A stretch of DNA of 64,000 nucleotides from Catalinimonas niigatensis (GCF_030506285.1 NZ_CP119422.1:496001-560000); one strand, 5' to 3'; positions 47,540 to 57,375 are shown, numbered from the stretch's first letter. A program made the numbers and translations. The notes: generated from the letters alone by a model not told the origin.

Positions 47540-49714
47540 TTACTTGTCTTGACTTGTATCAGGTAAGGCAAAAGCGATATAACTATCTCCACCCGCAGCC
47601 CCAAGTTTTGTACCCCCACAGGCTACTACCACATATTGCTTTCCGTTGACCTCATAAGTGCTGGGTGTGGCAAAAGCCGCTGCCGGAAGTTGTGTCTCCC
47701 AAAGCAATGACCCATTGCTCTTATCATAGGCTCTGAACTTTCCGTCTTTGGTACCTGCGATAAACAACAAACCGCTGGCAGTGATCACTGGCCCACCATA
47801 ACTTTCTGCACCTGTTTGTTGAATTCCCTTTGCCATCAGTTCAGGGTATTCTCCATAAGTAATTTTCCATACATACTCCCCAGTATTTAAGTCAATCGCA
47901 TTCAAAGTGCCCCAGGGTAGACGGACTGCTGGATATCCATCCTGATCCAGAAACTTGGTATAGCCGGAAATCTGGTAAGGGATAATGGCCCCTGCTTCTT
48001 CAGACCTACCTAAGCCCGGCTCTTTAGGAATCTGTGGCTGCGGCTCCTCATCAAAGAGGTAAGCTACCAGTGCTTTTCTTTCCTCTTCGGAAAGTTTGCT
48101 AAAGGCAGGCATCATCCCTTTTCCATTGGTAATAACATTTGCTATATGTTCCCTTTTGCGGCTACTGCTTATGTCTACTAAAGAGGGAAAACCACTGGCA
48201 GGATTTCCCTTACGCTCAGCACCATGACAGGGAGTACAGTTCAAAGTATACAGTCGTTCACCCAGGGGCAGCCTAGCCAGATCGTCTTCCGATACTGAAG
48301 AACCCAAAGAAATGTGCCAGGCCATTTCGTTACTATTGACATAAAGAATGCCTTCGGGATCTACCGCTGCCCCTCCCCACTCAGCACCTCCATCCAAACC
48401 TGGATAAATGATCGTGCCTTGCTCACTGAGGGGAGTAAACGGCCCTTCAGATCTACTTTTTTTCAAGGTCTCCAACAATTCTTCTTTATTTTTCGCATAA
48501 GGATTTATGTCCTCTTCGGTTAAGGTCTGCCGCGCATAAGGTGCTGGTTTGGTAGGGAAAGGTTGAGTAAGCCAAGCCTGCTCTCCCGGTATGTCAGAAA
48601 CAGGTACCGGCCTTTCTTCTATAGGAAATAAGGGCTCACCCGTTTCTCTGTCAAATACGAAGACATACCCCTGCTTACTTACCTGCGCTACGGCATCTAT
48701 TTTCTTACCCCCATGAGTAACAGTCAGCAGATTAGGGGGTGCGGGAGGGTCGCGGTCAAGAATGTCATGATGCACCAGCTGATAATGCCAGATCCGCTCT
48801 CCCGTTCTGGCATTCAGGGCCAGCAGACAATTGGCAAATAAGTTTTCTCCTAAACGATTGCCTCCATAGAAGTCATAAGCTGCAGAACCTGTGGGCACAT
48901 AGACGATTTCCCTTTCCCGATCTACTGCCATACCCGCCCAGTTATTTGCGGCACCTACTCCCTCCAGATTTTTGTAGCTATCCACCGGCCAGCTGTCATA
49001 ACCAAATTCATCCGGTTCAGGTATGGTGTGAAACACCCAGGCTAATTCTCCTGTACGAATGTTAAAAGCCTGGATATGTCCTAAAGATGCATCTACCCCT
49101 TCTGATACCCTCAGAGGCATAATGATCAGGTCTTCAAAAACAGTACCCGGCGTATTGGAAATCACCATTTTATCTTTGGCTGTATCTCCTAATCCTGACT
49201 TCAAACTGACTTTTCCACCGTCACCAAAGGAAACCACCACTTCTCCGGTGCTTGCTTCCACCGCATATAACCACTCTGAGTGAGTATACAATATCCGTTT
49301 GTCCGGTTCGCCGTTGCGATCTCCATTTTCCCAATATACCACACCACGGCTGGTGCTCAGCTGGTTTTCACCTTCTACTGCTTCTTTCTTCCAAATTTCC
49401 TTGCCGGTAGCTGCATCAACAGCGAAAGGCTGGGTAGTGGCAGTCATACCATAAAGCACTCCATCCACAATGATAGGATTGCACTGTATCTGTCCGGTAT
49501 CACCGGTATGGTATTCCCAGGCCATTTCCAACTGACCTACATTTTCAGCAGTGATCTGATCCAGCGTGGAGTAGTGATTACGATCAGGACCACCCAGATA
49601 TTCTCCCCAATTTTGCCCGGATGCAGTAACATGAGACTCCGTTTCCGATGCGCACGACCACAATCCCATAAGCGTGCTAAGGATAACAATATTGATGATA
49701 ATATGTCGGATCAT
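47540..49714 (-). CDS. PQQ-dependent dehydrogenase with inserted cytochrome c domain, lipoprotein
   Basis: 724 aa. Lipoprotein signal with lipobox LWSC and Cys21. An eight-bladed quinoprotein propeller is interrupted near 475-555 by a cytochrome c domain (CTPCH at 493-497; axial Met in GMMPAF), then resumes to the C-terminus. Blades show the usual Trp/Gly docking motifs (DAATGKEIW, NARTGERIW, DLNTGEYVW). It oxidises a sugar or alcohol in the periplasm and passes electrons through haem c to the chain. No pqq biosynthesis genes are in the window. A palindrome lies ~88 bases upstream. Confidence 0.9.
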   Translation of the reverse strand: MIRHIIINIVILSTLMGLWSCASETESHVTASGQNWGEYLGGPDRNHYSTLDQITAENVGQLEMAWEYHTGDTGQIQCNPIIVDGVLYGMTATTQPFAVDAATGKEIWKKEAVEGENQLSTSRGVVYWENGDRNGEPDKRILYTHSEWLYAVEASTGEVVVSFGDGGKVSLKSGLGDTAKDKMVISNTPGTVFEDLIIMPLRVSEGVDASLGHIQAFNIRTGELAWVFHTIPEPDEFGYDSWPVDSYKNLEGVGAANNWAGMAVDREREIVYVPTGSAAYDFYGGNRLGENLFANCLLALNARTGERIWHYQLVHHDILDRDPPAPPNLLTVTHGGKKIDAVAQVSKQGYVFVFDRETGEPLFPIEERPVPVSDIPGEQAWLTQPFPTKPAPYARQTLTEEDINPYAKNKEELLETLKKSRSEGPFTPLSEQGTIIYPGLDGGAEWGGAAVDPEGILYVNSNEMAWHISLGSSVSEDDLARLPLGERLYTLNCTPCHGAERKGNPASGFPSLVDISSSRKREHIANVITNGKGMMPAFSKLSEEERKALVAYLFDEEPQPQIPKEPGLGRSEEAGAIIPYQISGYTKFLDQDGYPAVRLPWGTLNAIDLNTGEYVWKITYGEYPELMAKGIQQTGAESYGGPVITASGLLFIAGTKDGKFRAYDKSNGSLLWETQLPAAAFATPSTYEVNGKQYVVVACGGTKLGAAGGDSYIAFALPDTSQDK

Positions 49715-49801
49715 GGGTATTTTGTCATTTTAGGTTATACATCCTAGTCATAAGCACTGTCAATCAAAGCCTTAATCAATAATGGCAAGGTAAACTTACA
49801 C

Positions 49802-49820
49802 AAAGTATAAGTTATACTTT
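49802..49820. promoter_or_regulatory. Perfect 9-1-9 palindrome upstream of the PQQ dehydrogenase
   Basis: AAAGTATAAGTTATACTTT is a perfect odd palindrome with a single central base. It is located 87 bases upstream of the PQQ dehydrogenase start and 48 bases after the reductase stop. A TTTTTG motif sits just outside it on the minus strand, which could be a -33 element. Likely a regulator-binding site; no regulator gene is adjacent. Confidence 0.45.
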
Positions 49821-49868
49821 TCACAAAAATTTACGCCTGTATTGGATAGCTTTTGTTAAGAGTGGTGC

Positions 49869-50849
49869 TCAGTCTTCATAAGTGATCACTACATTTCCTG
49901 TTTTCTGTCCGGTTTCTACATACCTGAAAGCGTCTGCGATATCTTCTAATGGATACTTTTTATCTATCACTGCTTTAAACTTTCCTTCCTCACTCAGTTT
50001 TTTGATCAGTAATACGCTTTTCTTTTTGTCGGTAGGTATGGGGAACACCACTTTTTGGTTACCAAAGAAGGGTGTTATCAGTGCCAGAAAAGGATTTTGT
50101 ATATAAGGACCTAACTCTGATGAAATATATACTCCGCCTATTTCTAACAGGGGTTTACATCTTGCAAATGTGCTTTTGCCCACACTGTCAAAAATGTAGT
50201 GATACTTTTCAGTAGTCTGGGTAAAATCCTCTTTGGTATAATCCATCACCTGGTCAGCTCCCAGTGACTTCATCAATGAGATATTTTTTGTATTGCCCAC
50301 TGCTGTCACCTGTGCACCATAATATTTTAGAAGTTGCACCGCTGCAGAACCTATCGCGCCAGTAGCACCATTTACCAGTACTTTTTGTCCCGGTAGGATG
50401 TCCACTTTGTTGATAAAATTGTAGGCATAGTGCGCACCTTCAATACTGGCAGCCGCATGTTCATAAGACAGGCTGCTGGGAATCGTTGCCAGAGCATTGT
50501 CTTCGGAGAATGTCATGTATTGTGCATGAGAGCTTATGCCACTGTCGTCAAAGCCAAATACTCTATCTCCAACTTTGAATGATAAAACATCTTTGCCAAG
50601 CGCTTCAACCTTACCGGCAAAGTCAGTTCCCAGAATGGGATTGCTCGGCCTGAATAAACCTGTTAAAAACCGCATAATAAAAGGTTTTGCCCTCAACATG
50701 GCACAATCCGTACGATTCACTGTCGTTGCATAAACTCTGATTAAAACCTCTTTGTCTTTAGGAACAGGCTTATCTACCTCTTTGATCCTGAGTACAGTCG
50801 GTGATCCGTACTGTGCATATACAGAGGCCTTCATGACGTTCATTTTCAT
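49869..50849 (-). CDS. MDR-family NAD(P)-dependent zinc-less reductase (quinone oxidoreductase type)
   Basis: About 326 aa from the ATG at 50849; a frame to 50900 adds 17 residues that do not look like family sequence. The GroES-like domain opens with KASVYAQYGSPTVLRIKEV, followed by RTDCAMLR and LGTDFAGKVEALG. The nucleotide site is VNGATGAIGSAAVQ. Zinc ligands are absent, as in quinone-oxidoreductase-type members. Predicted to reduce enones or quinones in the cytoplasm. Monocistronic. Confidence 0.85.
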   Translation of the reverse strand: MKMNVMKASVYAQYGSPTVLRIKEVDKPVPKDKEVLIRVYATTVNRTDCAMLRAKPFIMRFLTGLFRPSNPILGTDFAGKVEALGKDVLSFKVGDRVFGFDDSGISSHAQYMTFSEDNALATIPSSLSYEHAAASIEGAHYAYNFINKVDILPGQKVLVNGATGAIGSAAVQLLKYYGAQVTAVGNTKNISLMKSLGADQVMDYTKEDFTQTTEKYHYIFDSVGKSTFARCKPLLEIGGVYISSELGPYIQNPFLALITPFFGNQKVVFPIPTDKKKSVLLIKKLSEEGKFKAVIDKKYPLEDIADAFRYVETGQKTGNVVITYED

Positions 50850-50982
50850 CTGTTTAATGACACATATTAAAGTTAGCACTTGTGTATTATAACCTATCAT
50901 GAATATATGCGGACATCCATCATAGGTTTCCTAACAAGATAAGTCTGATTTTAACACTTTCCAAGCTACATATAATCCACTA

Positions 50983-51199
50983 ATGGCTGAAAGCACCATA
51001 GTTTACGTAAAGACTGAAAGTCAATTTTTGTAAGATAAAGTCTCAATCGTTTATCCTTGATTTACCAGAAGGTGAATATCAGGCAGAATGGAAAGATGTA
51101 GAAAGTGGCAAATCACTGGGAATAATGACTGTGGAAGACAATCATTTAAAAGTACCTGAAGCTAACGGTGATAAAGTAGTGGTGATCCGATCCAGGTAA
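50983..51199 (+). pseudogene. Remnant of a glycoside hydrolase C-terminal beta-sandwich
   Basis: A short first frame (ATG at 50983) reads AESTIVYVKTESQF and is followed after a frameshift by SFILDLPEGEYQAEWKDVES and then LKVPEANGDKVVVIRSR with stop at 51197-51199. This matches the usual end of secreted glycoside hydrolases that finish in a small beta-sandwich (VYL...LDLPxGxYxAEWxDxxTG...). Nothing of the catalytic domain is left. Its last 58 bases are antisense to the end of the lipoprotein gene at 51142. Confidence 0.6.
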
Positions 51200-51795
51200 T
51201 ACCCTTTGCCAAAAAGTAAAATAGACTCCATCTGTTCTTTCAGGATAGGTTCTACCTCCTTAATGTATTCCATTACCTCACTGTTCCCAGTACTATCCAG
51301 ATCTTCATAGTGAATAAGACCTTCCTTGAGCCGCATCATAAATGCCCTGTGATATTCATCTTCCTGGTTATAGTATTCCCTCACCCTTGGGGAAAACCTA
51401 TGTTGGTAGACCAGCCAGTATTCCCTATCATAAGGATTTAAACTCAGCGTGTCTGATTGCTGATTGATATTCACGAGCATTAAATTAGCATCACTACAGG
51501 AAATGATTTCATATTTCAGTAAGGCACTGGCATCTCCAAATATCAATGTATCTCCGTTCAAACCATAATAGTCTCCAACCACTTGACCTATATGTTCTGT
51601 AAAAATCATAAGCTGATCCTGTGAAAAAATGAACTCATGATATACTGTACCTTGACTTAAAGCTTCCTGATCAAAATAATACCAATGGCCCTGGAGACAG
51701 GAAGCATCAATCAATGTATCGCTCGTCGAAGATGCTGTAGAGCAGGACATGATCAACATGGCTATAACCACAAGAACAAGAGCTAATTTTATCAT
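51142..51795 (-). CDS. Hypothetical lipoprotein
   Basis: 217 aa. Lipobox IMSC with Cys18, so lipid-anchored. The first half (HWYYFDQEALSQGTVYHEFIF...) has the beta-rich look of lipocalin-like or META-type Bacteroidota lipoproteins; the second half has a charged helix with Glu and Tyr. I do not recognise a family. The last ~19 residues are encoded antisense to a decayed hydrolase tail, so the original C-terminus may have been replaced. A TATCATGATA palindrome is 5 bases before the start codon. Confidence 0.65.
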   Translation of the reverse strand: MIKLALVLVVIAMLIMSCSTASSTSDTLIDASCLQGHWYYFDQEALSQGTVYHEFIFSQDQLMIFTEHIGQVVGDYYGLNGDTLIFGDASALLKYEIISCSDANLMLVNINQQSDTLSLNPYDREYWLVYQHRFSPRVREYYNQEDEYHRAFMMRLKEGLIHYEDLDSTGNSEVMEYIKEVEPILKEQMESILLFGKGYYLDRITTTLSPLASGTFK

Positions 51796-52008
51796 TGCCT
51801 TATCATGATATTGAAGTAGTCAATGATAAGATAAAATACTCTCATTTGATATGCGTGAAGCTACTATTTCTTCATCCTTGTAGTAACTGTTTAAATGCGA
51901 AACAGCTTTGAGTGAAGTTTTTGATCAGCTATTCTTTCAAGTTTGCATGATAATGAAAAATGTTTTTATTAGATTCATTGTTTGGCATACAACAACCTGA
52001 GAACTCAG

Positions 52009-55000
52009 ATGTGCAGGACTTCATTTTTTACGCTTCATTTCCATACTTTCCGAAGACTGATTCACTTTTTCGTCAGCTTACTGATTGCCTTTTGGGTAAG
52101 CAGTTGCGGTGGATATGAAAAGCCAACTGACTTGCTGGAAGCCGAAGCTCAGCTTCCTGAAAAAGTGGATTTCAACCTGCATGTCAAGCCCATCCTCTCC
52201 GACAAATGCTTTGCCTGTCACGGACCGGATGAAGCCAGTCAGGAAGCAGGATTAGAGCTGGCGACGCCCGGAGGCGCTTTTGCTGCGCTGAAAGACAATC
52301 CCGGCGAATATGCGATCGTGGCTGGCAAACCTGGAAAAAGCGAAGTTTATCATCGTATCGTCAGTGAAGATCCTGAGTACCTGATGCCTCCCCCCGAATC
52401 CAACCTGACGCTCACGGCTTACGAAAAAGCGGTGCTCACCCGCTGGATTGAAGAAGGAGCCGAATACAAACCGCATTGGGCATTTATCAAACCGGAAAAA
52501 CATGATTTACCCAAAGTAAAAAATCAGGAATGGGTACGTAATCCCATTGATCATTTTGTGCTGGCCAAGCTGGAACAAAAGGGGCTGCAACCTTCAGAAG
52601 AGGCGGATAAGGAAACCCTCCTGCGCAGACTGAGTCTGGACCTCACCGGATTACCACCTTCACTGGAAGAAATAGATGCTTTTCTGGCAGATCAGTCGGA
52701 ATATGCCTATGAGAAAGTAGTTGACCGATTGCTGGCTTCTCCTCACTATGGAGAACGCATAGCCATTGACTGGATGGATGCCTCCCGTTATGCCGATACC
52801 CACGGCTACACCGTTGACCGCTACCGCCCCATGTGGCCTTGGCGTGATTGGGTGATTGGAGCCTATAATGAAAACATGCCTTTTGATCAGTTTGCTACCT
52901 GGCAACTGGCAGGCGACCTCTTGCCAAATGCTACCCGCGAGCAAAAACTAGCAACTGCCTATAACCGTAACCATGCCCAGAATATGGAGGGCGGCATCGT
53001 GAATGAGGAGTTCCGGGTAGAATATGTAGCCGACCGAACCAATACGTTAGGCACTAACTTTTTGGGTTTGACGGTTGAATGCGCCCGTTGCCATGACCAT
53101 AAGTATGATCCTATCTCGCAAAAGGAGTATTTTCAGCTTTTCGGTTTTTTTAATCAGGTAGATGAAGCCGGACAAATTTCCTGGGACGATGCCATGCCTG
53201 TCCCTACGCTTTTACTTACTGATGAAAAGGAAGACAGTCTGCTGGCTTTTATTGACCAAAAGATTGCTGAAACGGAGAAAGACATAGAAAGAATCAAGGA
53301 GGAAAAGAAAACAGAATTTGAGCAGGCTCATCAGGCTAATAGCTTCAAAATAGACAAGTCCGTATCAACAGCTTTGCAGGCCCACTTTACACTTGATCAA
53401 GCAAAGCAGGATAAATTTCTAAGTACGGTTTCATCCAAACACCAAGGAAGCCTTGCCGAAGCAATTTTAGTGGAAGGTAAGCTGGGTAAAGCAGTGAAAC
53501 TCAATGGAGATGAAGCCCTCGATTTAGGCGAAGTGGGCGTTTTCAGTAGGGCCAATCCATTTACGATTTCACTTTGGGTCAACATTCCGGAAAAACTGAA
53601 GGAAGGGGTGATTTTCCATAAAGGAAATGGCGCCATTCTCTATAATTTCCGGGGCTATCATCTGACTTTGCGTGACAACAGATTTGAGTTGCTGATGGCC
53701 CATACCTGGCCTTACAATAATATCATCAAACTTTCAGAAGCCTCTCCTCCGAAAGAGGAATGGGTTCACCTGGCAGTAACATATGATGGCAGCAGCCAGG
53801 CTGAAGGATTAAAGCTCTACGTGAATGGTGAGGAGCAAAATATGCAGACAAATAAAGACAATCTGTACAAAGACATCTTATTTCCTTTTATGGACAAACA
53901 GCCCGGTTTGCAAATCGGTGCCCGCTGGAGAGGGGTAGGTTTTAAAAATGGTTTGGTAGATGAAATCAGGGTGTACGAAAGGGAATTGGGTAGTCCTGAA
54001 ATTGCAAGCCTGGCAGGTACTACAAAGCTAGCCAGTGAATCCACATCACTTGCCGATGAAAAAAGTTATTTTGATTACTATCTTTACCATCAGGTACCTG
54101 CGTACCAAGCGCATCTTAAAAAACTGGAAAAACTCCGAGAGGAAAGAAACAGCCTGGTAGAGGATATAGAGGAAATGATGGTGATGGATGAACTGGACGA
54201 GCCACGACCGACATTTGTGCTGGAAAGAGGCGCGTATGATGCACATGGAGAAAGTGTGGAACCGGGGACACCTGCTCAAATTTTGTCCTTTCCTGATTCC
54301 CTAAAACGGGATCGCCTGGGGTTGGCCAAATGGTTATTTCATAAAGATCATCCGCTTACGGCAAGAGTGATGGTCAACCGCTTCTGGCAGCATTATTTTG
54401 GCAAAGGGCTGGTAAGTACGTCGGCTGATTTTGGCAACCAGGGCAACCTTCCCTCCCATCCCATGCTGCTGGACTGGCTGGCCTTACAGTTCCAAGCATC
54501 CGGCTGGGACATCAAAGCCATGCAGAAACTCATCGTGATGTCGGCTACTTATCGTCAATCTTCATTTGCCACTGAAGAACAGCAGCAAAACGATCCTGAC
54601 AACCTGTTTCTTGCCCGAGGTCCGGTTACCAGGCTCAGTGCAGAAGTCTTACGCGACCATGCTTTGGCTTCCAGTGGAGTGCTGGTCAAAAAGATCGGCG
54701 GACCTAGCGTCAAACCTTACCAGCCGGAAGGTTTATGGGCATTCAATGGCGCAACTTATGAGCAGGATGAAGGAGAAAAACTCTTTCGGCGCAGTCTGTA
54801 CACTTTCTGGAAACGCACCGTACCTCCGCCTTCCATGAATACTTTTGATGCGCCTGACCGAAGTTATTGTGTGGTAGATCGCCAACAAACCAGTACCCCT
54901 TTGCAGGCTTTGATTTTGCTCAATGACCCGCAGTTTGTAGAAGCCAGCAGGCATATCGCCTATAAGGTCATTACTCAAGAAGAAAAGGAAGAAGAGCGAA

Positions 55001-55239
55001 TCAACATGGCTTTCCGGCTGTTGACCGGTCGCACTGCTAAGGATATTGAAATGAAAGTGTTGGTCAACCTGTTGGAAAATGAACAGAGAAATTTTGCACA
55101 AAAGCCTGAAAAAGCGGAAGGCTGGCTAAGTAGTGGAGAAAGTCAATTTACAGAAACCCTTGACCCTCAGCTGCTGGCAAGCTATACAGTAGTCACCAGT
55201 ACCATCATGAATTCTGATGCTTTTATCACCAAAAGATAA
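52009..55239 (+). CDS. Planctomycete-type cytochrome c / DUF1549 / LamG / DUF1553 lipoprotein
   Basis: About 1076 aa. An ATG at 52009 gives a signal with lipobox VSSC (Cys33); a TTG at 51982 would add 9 residues. Domains in order: PSCyt1 cytochrome c with CFACH (67-71), DUF1549 (~145-350; DWMDASRYADTHGYTVDRYR and ECARCHDHKYDPI), a helical spacer, a LamG-type jelly roll (~450-650), a coiled coil, and DUF1553 (~780-1070; TARVMVNRFWQHYFGKGLV). The second CARCHDH motif might bind another haem or metal. 9 bases ahead of the DUF1501 gene. Function is not established. Confidence 0.88.
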   Translation: MCRTSFFTLHFHTFRRLIHFFVSLLIAFWVSSCGGYEKPTDLLEAEAQLPEKVDFNLHVKPILSDKCFACHGPDEASQEAGLELATPGGAFAALKDNPGEYAIVAGKPGKSEVYHRIVSEDPEYLMPPPESNLTLTAYEKAVLTRWIEEGAEYKPHWAFIKPEKHDLPKVKNQEWVRNPIDHFVLAKLEQKGLQPSEEADKETLLRRLSLDLTGLPPSLEEIDAFLADQSEYAYEKVVDRLLASPHYGERIAIDWMDASRYADTHGYTVDRYRPMWPWRDWVIGAYNENMPFDQFATWQLAGDLLPNATREQKLATAYNRNHAQNMEGGIVNEEFRVEYVADRTNTLGTNFLGLTVECARCHDHKYDPISQKEYFQLFGFFNQVDEAGQISWDDAMPVPTLLLTDEKEDSLLAFIDQKIAETEKDIERIKEEKKTEFEQAHQANSFKIDKSVSTALQAHFTLDQAKQDKFLSTVSSKHQGSLAEAILVEGKLGKAVKLNGDEALDLGEVGVFSRANPFTISLWVNIPEKLKEGVIFHKGNGAILYNFRGYHLTLRDNRFELLMAHTWPYNNIIKLSEASPPKEEWVHLAVTYDGSSQAEGLKLYVNGEEQNMQTNKDNLYKDILFPFMDKQPGLQIGARWRGVGFKNGLVDEIRVYERELGSPEIASLAGTTKLASESTSLADEKSYFDYYLYHQVPAYQAHLKKLEKLREERNSLVEDIEEMMVMDELDEPRPTFVLERGAYDAHGESVEPGTPAQILSFPDSLKRDRLGLAKWLFHKDHPLTARVMVNRFWQHYFGKGLVSTSADFGNQGNLPSHPMLLDWLALQFQASGWDIKAMQKLIVMSATYRQSSFATEEQQQNDPDNLFLARGPVTRLSAEVLRDHALASSGVLVKKIGGPSVKPYQPEGLWAFNGATYEQDEGEKLFRRSLYTFWKRTVPPPSMNTFDAPDRSYCVVDRQQTSTPLQALILLNDPQFVEASRHIAYKVITQEEKEEERINMAFRLLTGRTAKDIEMKVLVNLLENEQRNFAQKPEKAEGWLSSGESQFTETLDPQLLASYTVVTSTIMNSDAFITKR

Positions 55240-55248
55240 ATAAAAAGT

Positions 55249-56697
55249 ATGCATAAGGAAGAAGAAACAAAGCAAGTGGCCAGCAGCCTGAACCGAAGAA
55301 CTTTTCTGGCTAAAACTGCTATGGGCCTGGGTGCTGCTGCTCTGGGTTCCATGATCAATCCTGCTTTTGCCAAAACAAATTCCTCCGGTGGTATTTTACC
55401 TTCTCCACATTTTGCTCCCAAAGCCAAAAGAGTGATTTATCTTTTTCAGAGTGGCGGTCCCTCCCAGTTAGAGACTTTTGACTACAAAGTGCAACTGGAA
55501 AAAATGCACGGTCAGGAGCTTCCCGATTCGGTACGCAAAGGGCAGAGGCTTACAGGAATGAGTGCCGGACAATCCTCTTTACCTCTTGCTGGTTCCACCT
55601 ATTCTTTTCAACAATATGGAAAAAGCGGTGCCTGGGTCAGTGAACTGATGCCCTATACGGCTCAGGTGGTGGATGAACTCTGTTTTATTAAAAGTATGCA
55701 TACCGATGCCATCAATCATGATCCGGCAATTACTTTCTTCCAAACGGGTTCTCAACTTGCCGGCAGACCCAGCATCGGTTCCTGGCTTAACTATGGACTG
55801 GGTTCTGACAATGAAAATCTGCCAGCTTTCATTGTATTAGTTTCCAAAAATGCTAGCGGTCAGCCTTTGTATGCCAGACTTTGGGGCAATGGCTTTCTGC
55901 CTTCCCGCCATCAGGGTGTACAGTTTCGTTCCGGTAATGATCCGGTACTTTACCTCAACGACCCCAACGGTTACCATAGTACTGACCGGCGTAACATGCT
56001 CAATTACCTGAAAGAATTGAATCAGGCACAGCTTAGCATCTACGGAGATCCTGAAATCCAGAACCGCATCGCTCAGTACGAAATGGCATTTCGCATGCAA
56101 ACATCTGTACCGGAGGTAACCGATATGTCGGATGAGCCGGATTGGGTGTTTGACATGTACGGATCTGATTCCAGAGATCCCGGTACGTATGCTGCTAACT
56201 GTCTCATGGCACGGCGACTGATTGAAAGGGATGTGAAATTTGTGCAGCTCTACCATCAGGGCTGGGATCAACATGACAACCTGCCCTCGGGGATTAAAAG
56301 CCAGTGTAAAAAGACCGATCAGGCTTCGGCTGCGCTGATCAAAGACCTCAAGCAAAGGGGCTTACTGGAAGACACGCTGGTCATCTGGGGAGGAGAATTT
56401 GGTCGCACCAATTATTCGCAAGGCAAACTTACCAAAGACAATTATGGCCGTGATCATCACCCTCGCTGTTTTACCATGTGGATGGCAGGTGCCGGGGTCA
56501 AGAAAGGATTTACTTTGGGTGAAACCGATGAGTTTGGCTACAACATCATTAAAGACCCGGTGCATGTGCATGACTTTCAAGCTACCCTGCTCCATCTCCT
56601 AGGCATAGACCATGAACGACTAACCTTCAAACATCAGGGCCGAAGATACCGACTTACAGATGTGCATGGTAATGTGGTGAAGCAGGTATTGGCTTAA
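55249..56697 (+). CDS. DUF1501 (sulfatase-like fold) protein, Tat-exported
   Basis: 482 aa. Tat signal [11 protein letters not shown] at ~14-24. The body matches DUF1501: [17 protein letters not shown] near the start, a [10 protein letters not shown] block, [10 protein letters not shown], then [10 protein letters not shown] and [12 protein letters not shown] near the end, with Asp and His residues fitting an alkaline-phosphatase/sulfatase-fold metal site. It is always paired with DUF1549/DUF1553 proteins in planctomycetes and some Bacteroidota, as here. The enzymatic activity of the pair is unknown. Confidence 0.9.
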   Translation: MHKEEETKQVASSLNRRTFLAKTAMGLGAAALGSMINPAFAKTNSSGGILPSPHFAPKAKRVIYLFQSGGPSQLETFDYKVQLEKMHGQELPDSVRKGQRLTGMSAGQSSLPLAGSTYSFQQYGKSGAWVSELMPYTAQVVDELCFIKSMHTDAINHDPAITFFQTGSQLAGRPSIGSWLNYGLGSDNENLPAFIVLVSKNASGQPLYARLWGNGFLPSRHQGVQFRSGNDPVLYLNDPNGYHSTDRRNMLNYLKELNQAQLSIYGDPEIQNRIAQYEMAFRMQTSVPEVTDMSDEPDWVFDMYGSDSRDPGTYAANCLMARRLIERDVKFVQLYHQGWDQHDNLPSGIKSQCKKTDQASAALIKDLKQRGLLEDTLVIWGGEFGRTNYSQGKLTKDNYGRDHHPRCFTMWMAGAGVKKGFTLGETDEFGYNIIKDPVHVHDFQATLLHLLGIDHERLTFKHQGRRYRLTDVHGNVVKQVLA

Positions 56698-56777
56698 AAT
56701 TATACCTCTTTTTAAACTGCTTACTTCATTTAGCAATTCATCAAAACGAATGACTTTTATGCGTTTTTTGTTGTAGC

Positions 56778-57008
56778 TTGGGATTTATAAAATTGATTAG
56801 AATAAAAGGATTATTAGACATAAAAGAAGAAAAGGCTGAGTTTTTTATGGAAATCCTTAAAAACTTTCCCTTTGTCAAAGTTAAGCCTTTAACTCCTCAT
56901 AAAGCTGAAGTTTTGGAAGGGATTAAAGAAGCGGTAGAACAAGTAAATCTGGCTAAACAGGAAAAGGTCAAGCTCAAATCTACCCGACAATTACTTGATG
57001 AGCTTTGA
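56778..57008 (+). CDS. Putative antitoxin of a RelE/ParE-type module
   Basis: Up to 76 aa. The usual core reads IRIKGLLDIKEEKAEFFMEILKNFPFVKVK, quoted in part only: EEKAEFFMEILKNFPFVKV. The acidic/basic helices after it are typical of small antitoxins. The start is uncertain: only TTG codons (56778, 56793) precede the core, and the next ATG (56847) would cut it. It overlaps the toxin gene by 11 bases, so translation is coupled. No classical DNA-binding domain is evident. Confidence 0.65.
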   Translation: MGFIKLIRIKGLLDIKEEKAEFFMEILKNFPFVKVKPLTPHKAEVLEGIKEAVEQVNLAKQEKVKLKSTRQLLDEL

Positions 57009-57324
57009 AGTAGTCTATACAGATAACTTTGAGAAGGAGCTCAAGCGTTTGGCCAAAAAACCCCGTTCCCTCAAAAAAGATCTTGAAATACTAATTTCTG
57101 CATTGGAGCTCAATCCGACGCAGAGTACTTCTGTTGGAAAAGATTGCTACAAAATTAGCATGGCCATTTCATCCAAAGGAAAAGGTAAATCCGGTGGAGC
57201 AAGAGTCATTACCCATATGTACATATCTGGTAAATTGGTGTACTTACTTTCTATTTACGACAAATCTGATCAGGATAATATTTCTGATAAAGAACTTGAA
57301 GCACTTCTCAGATTCATTCAATAA
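56998..57324 (+). CDS. RelE/ParE-family toxin
   Basis: About 108 aa. A ParE/RelE-type fold is suggested by FEVVYTDNFEKELKRLAKK at the start, ILISALELNP, then ARVITHMYISGKLVYLLSIYDKSD and a C-terminal helix with KELEALL. Members are mRNA interferases or gyrase poisons; which type is not clear. A TTG codon just before the ATG is an alternative start. It overlaps the upstream antitoxin and converges with a minus-strand gene. Confidence 0.8.
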   Translation: MSFEVVYTDNFEKELKRLAKKPRSLKKDLEILISALELNPTQSTSVGKDCYKISMAISSKGKGKSGGARVITHMYISGKLVYLLSIYDKSDQDNISDKELEALLRFIQ

Positions 57325-57327
57325 AAA

Positions 57328-57349
57328 AAGCCCCGCTGCTGCGAGGCTT
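57328..57349 (-). terminator. Terminator between toxin and TolB-like gene
   Basis: On the minus strand AAGCCTCGC and GCGGGGCTT make a 9-bp stem with one G-U pair, loop of 4, followed by TTTTTTT. It lies 26 bases after the stop of the minus-strand gene and could also end the toxin transcript from the other side. Confidence 0.8.
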
Positions 57350-57375
57350 CATTTGCTTAATTATGTCCTATAAAC

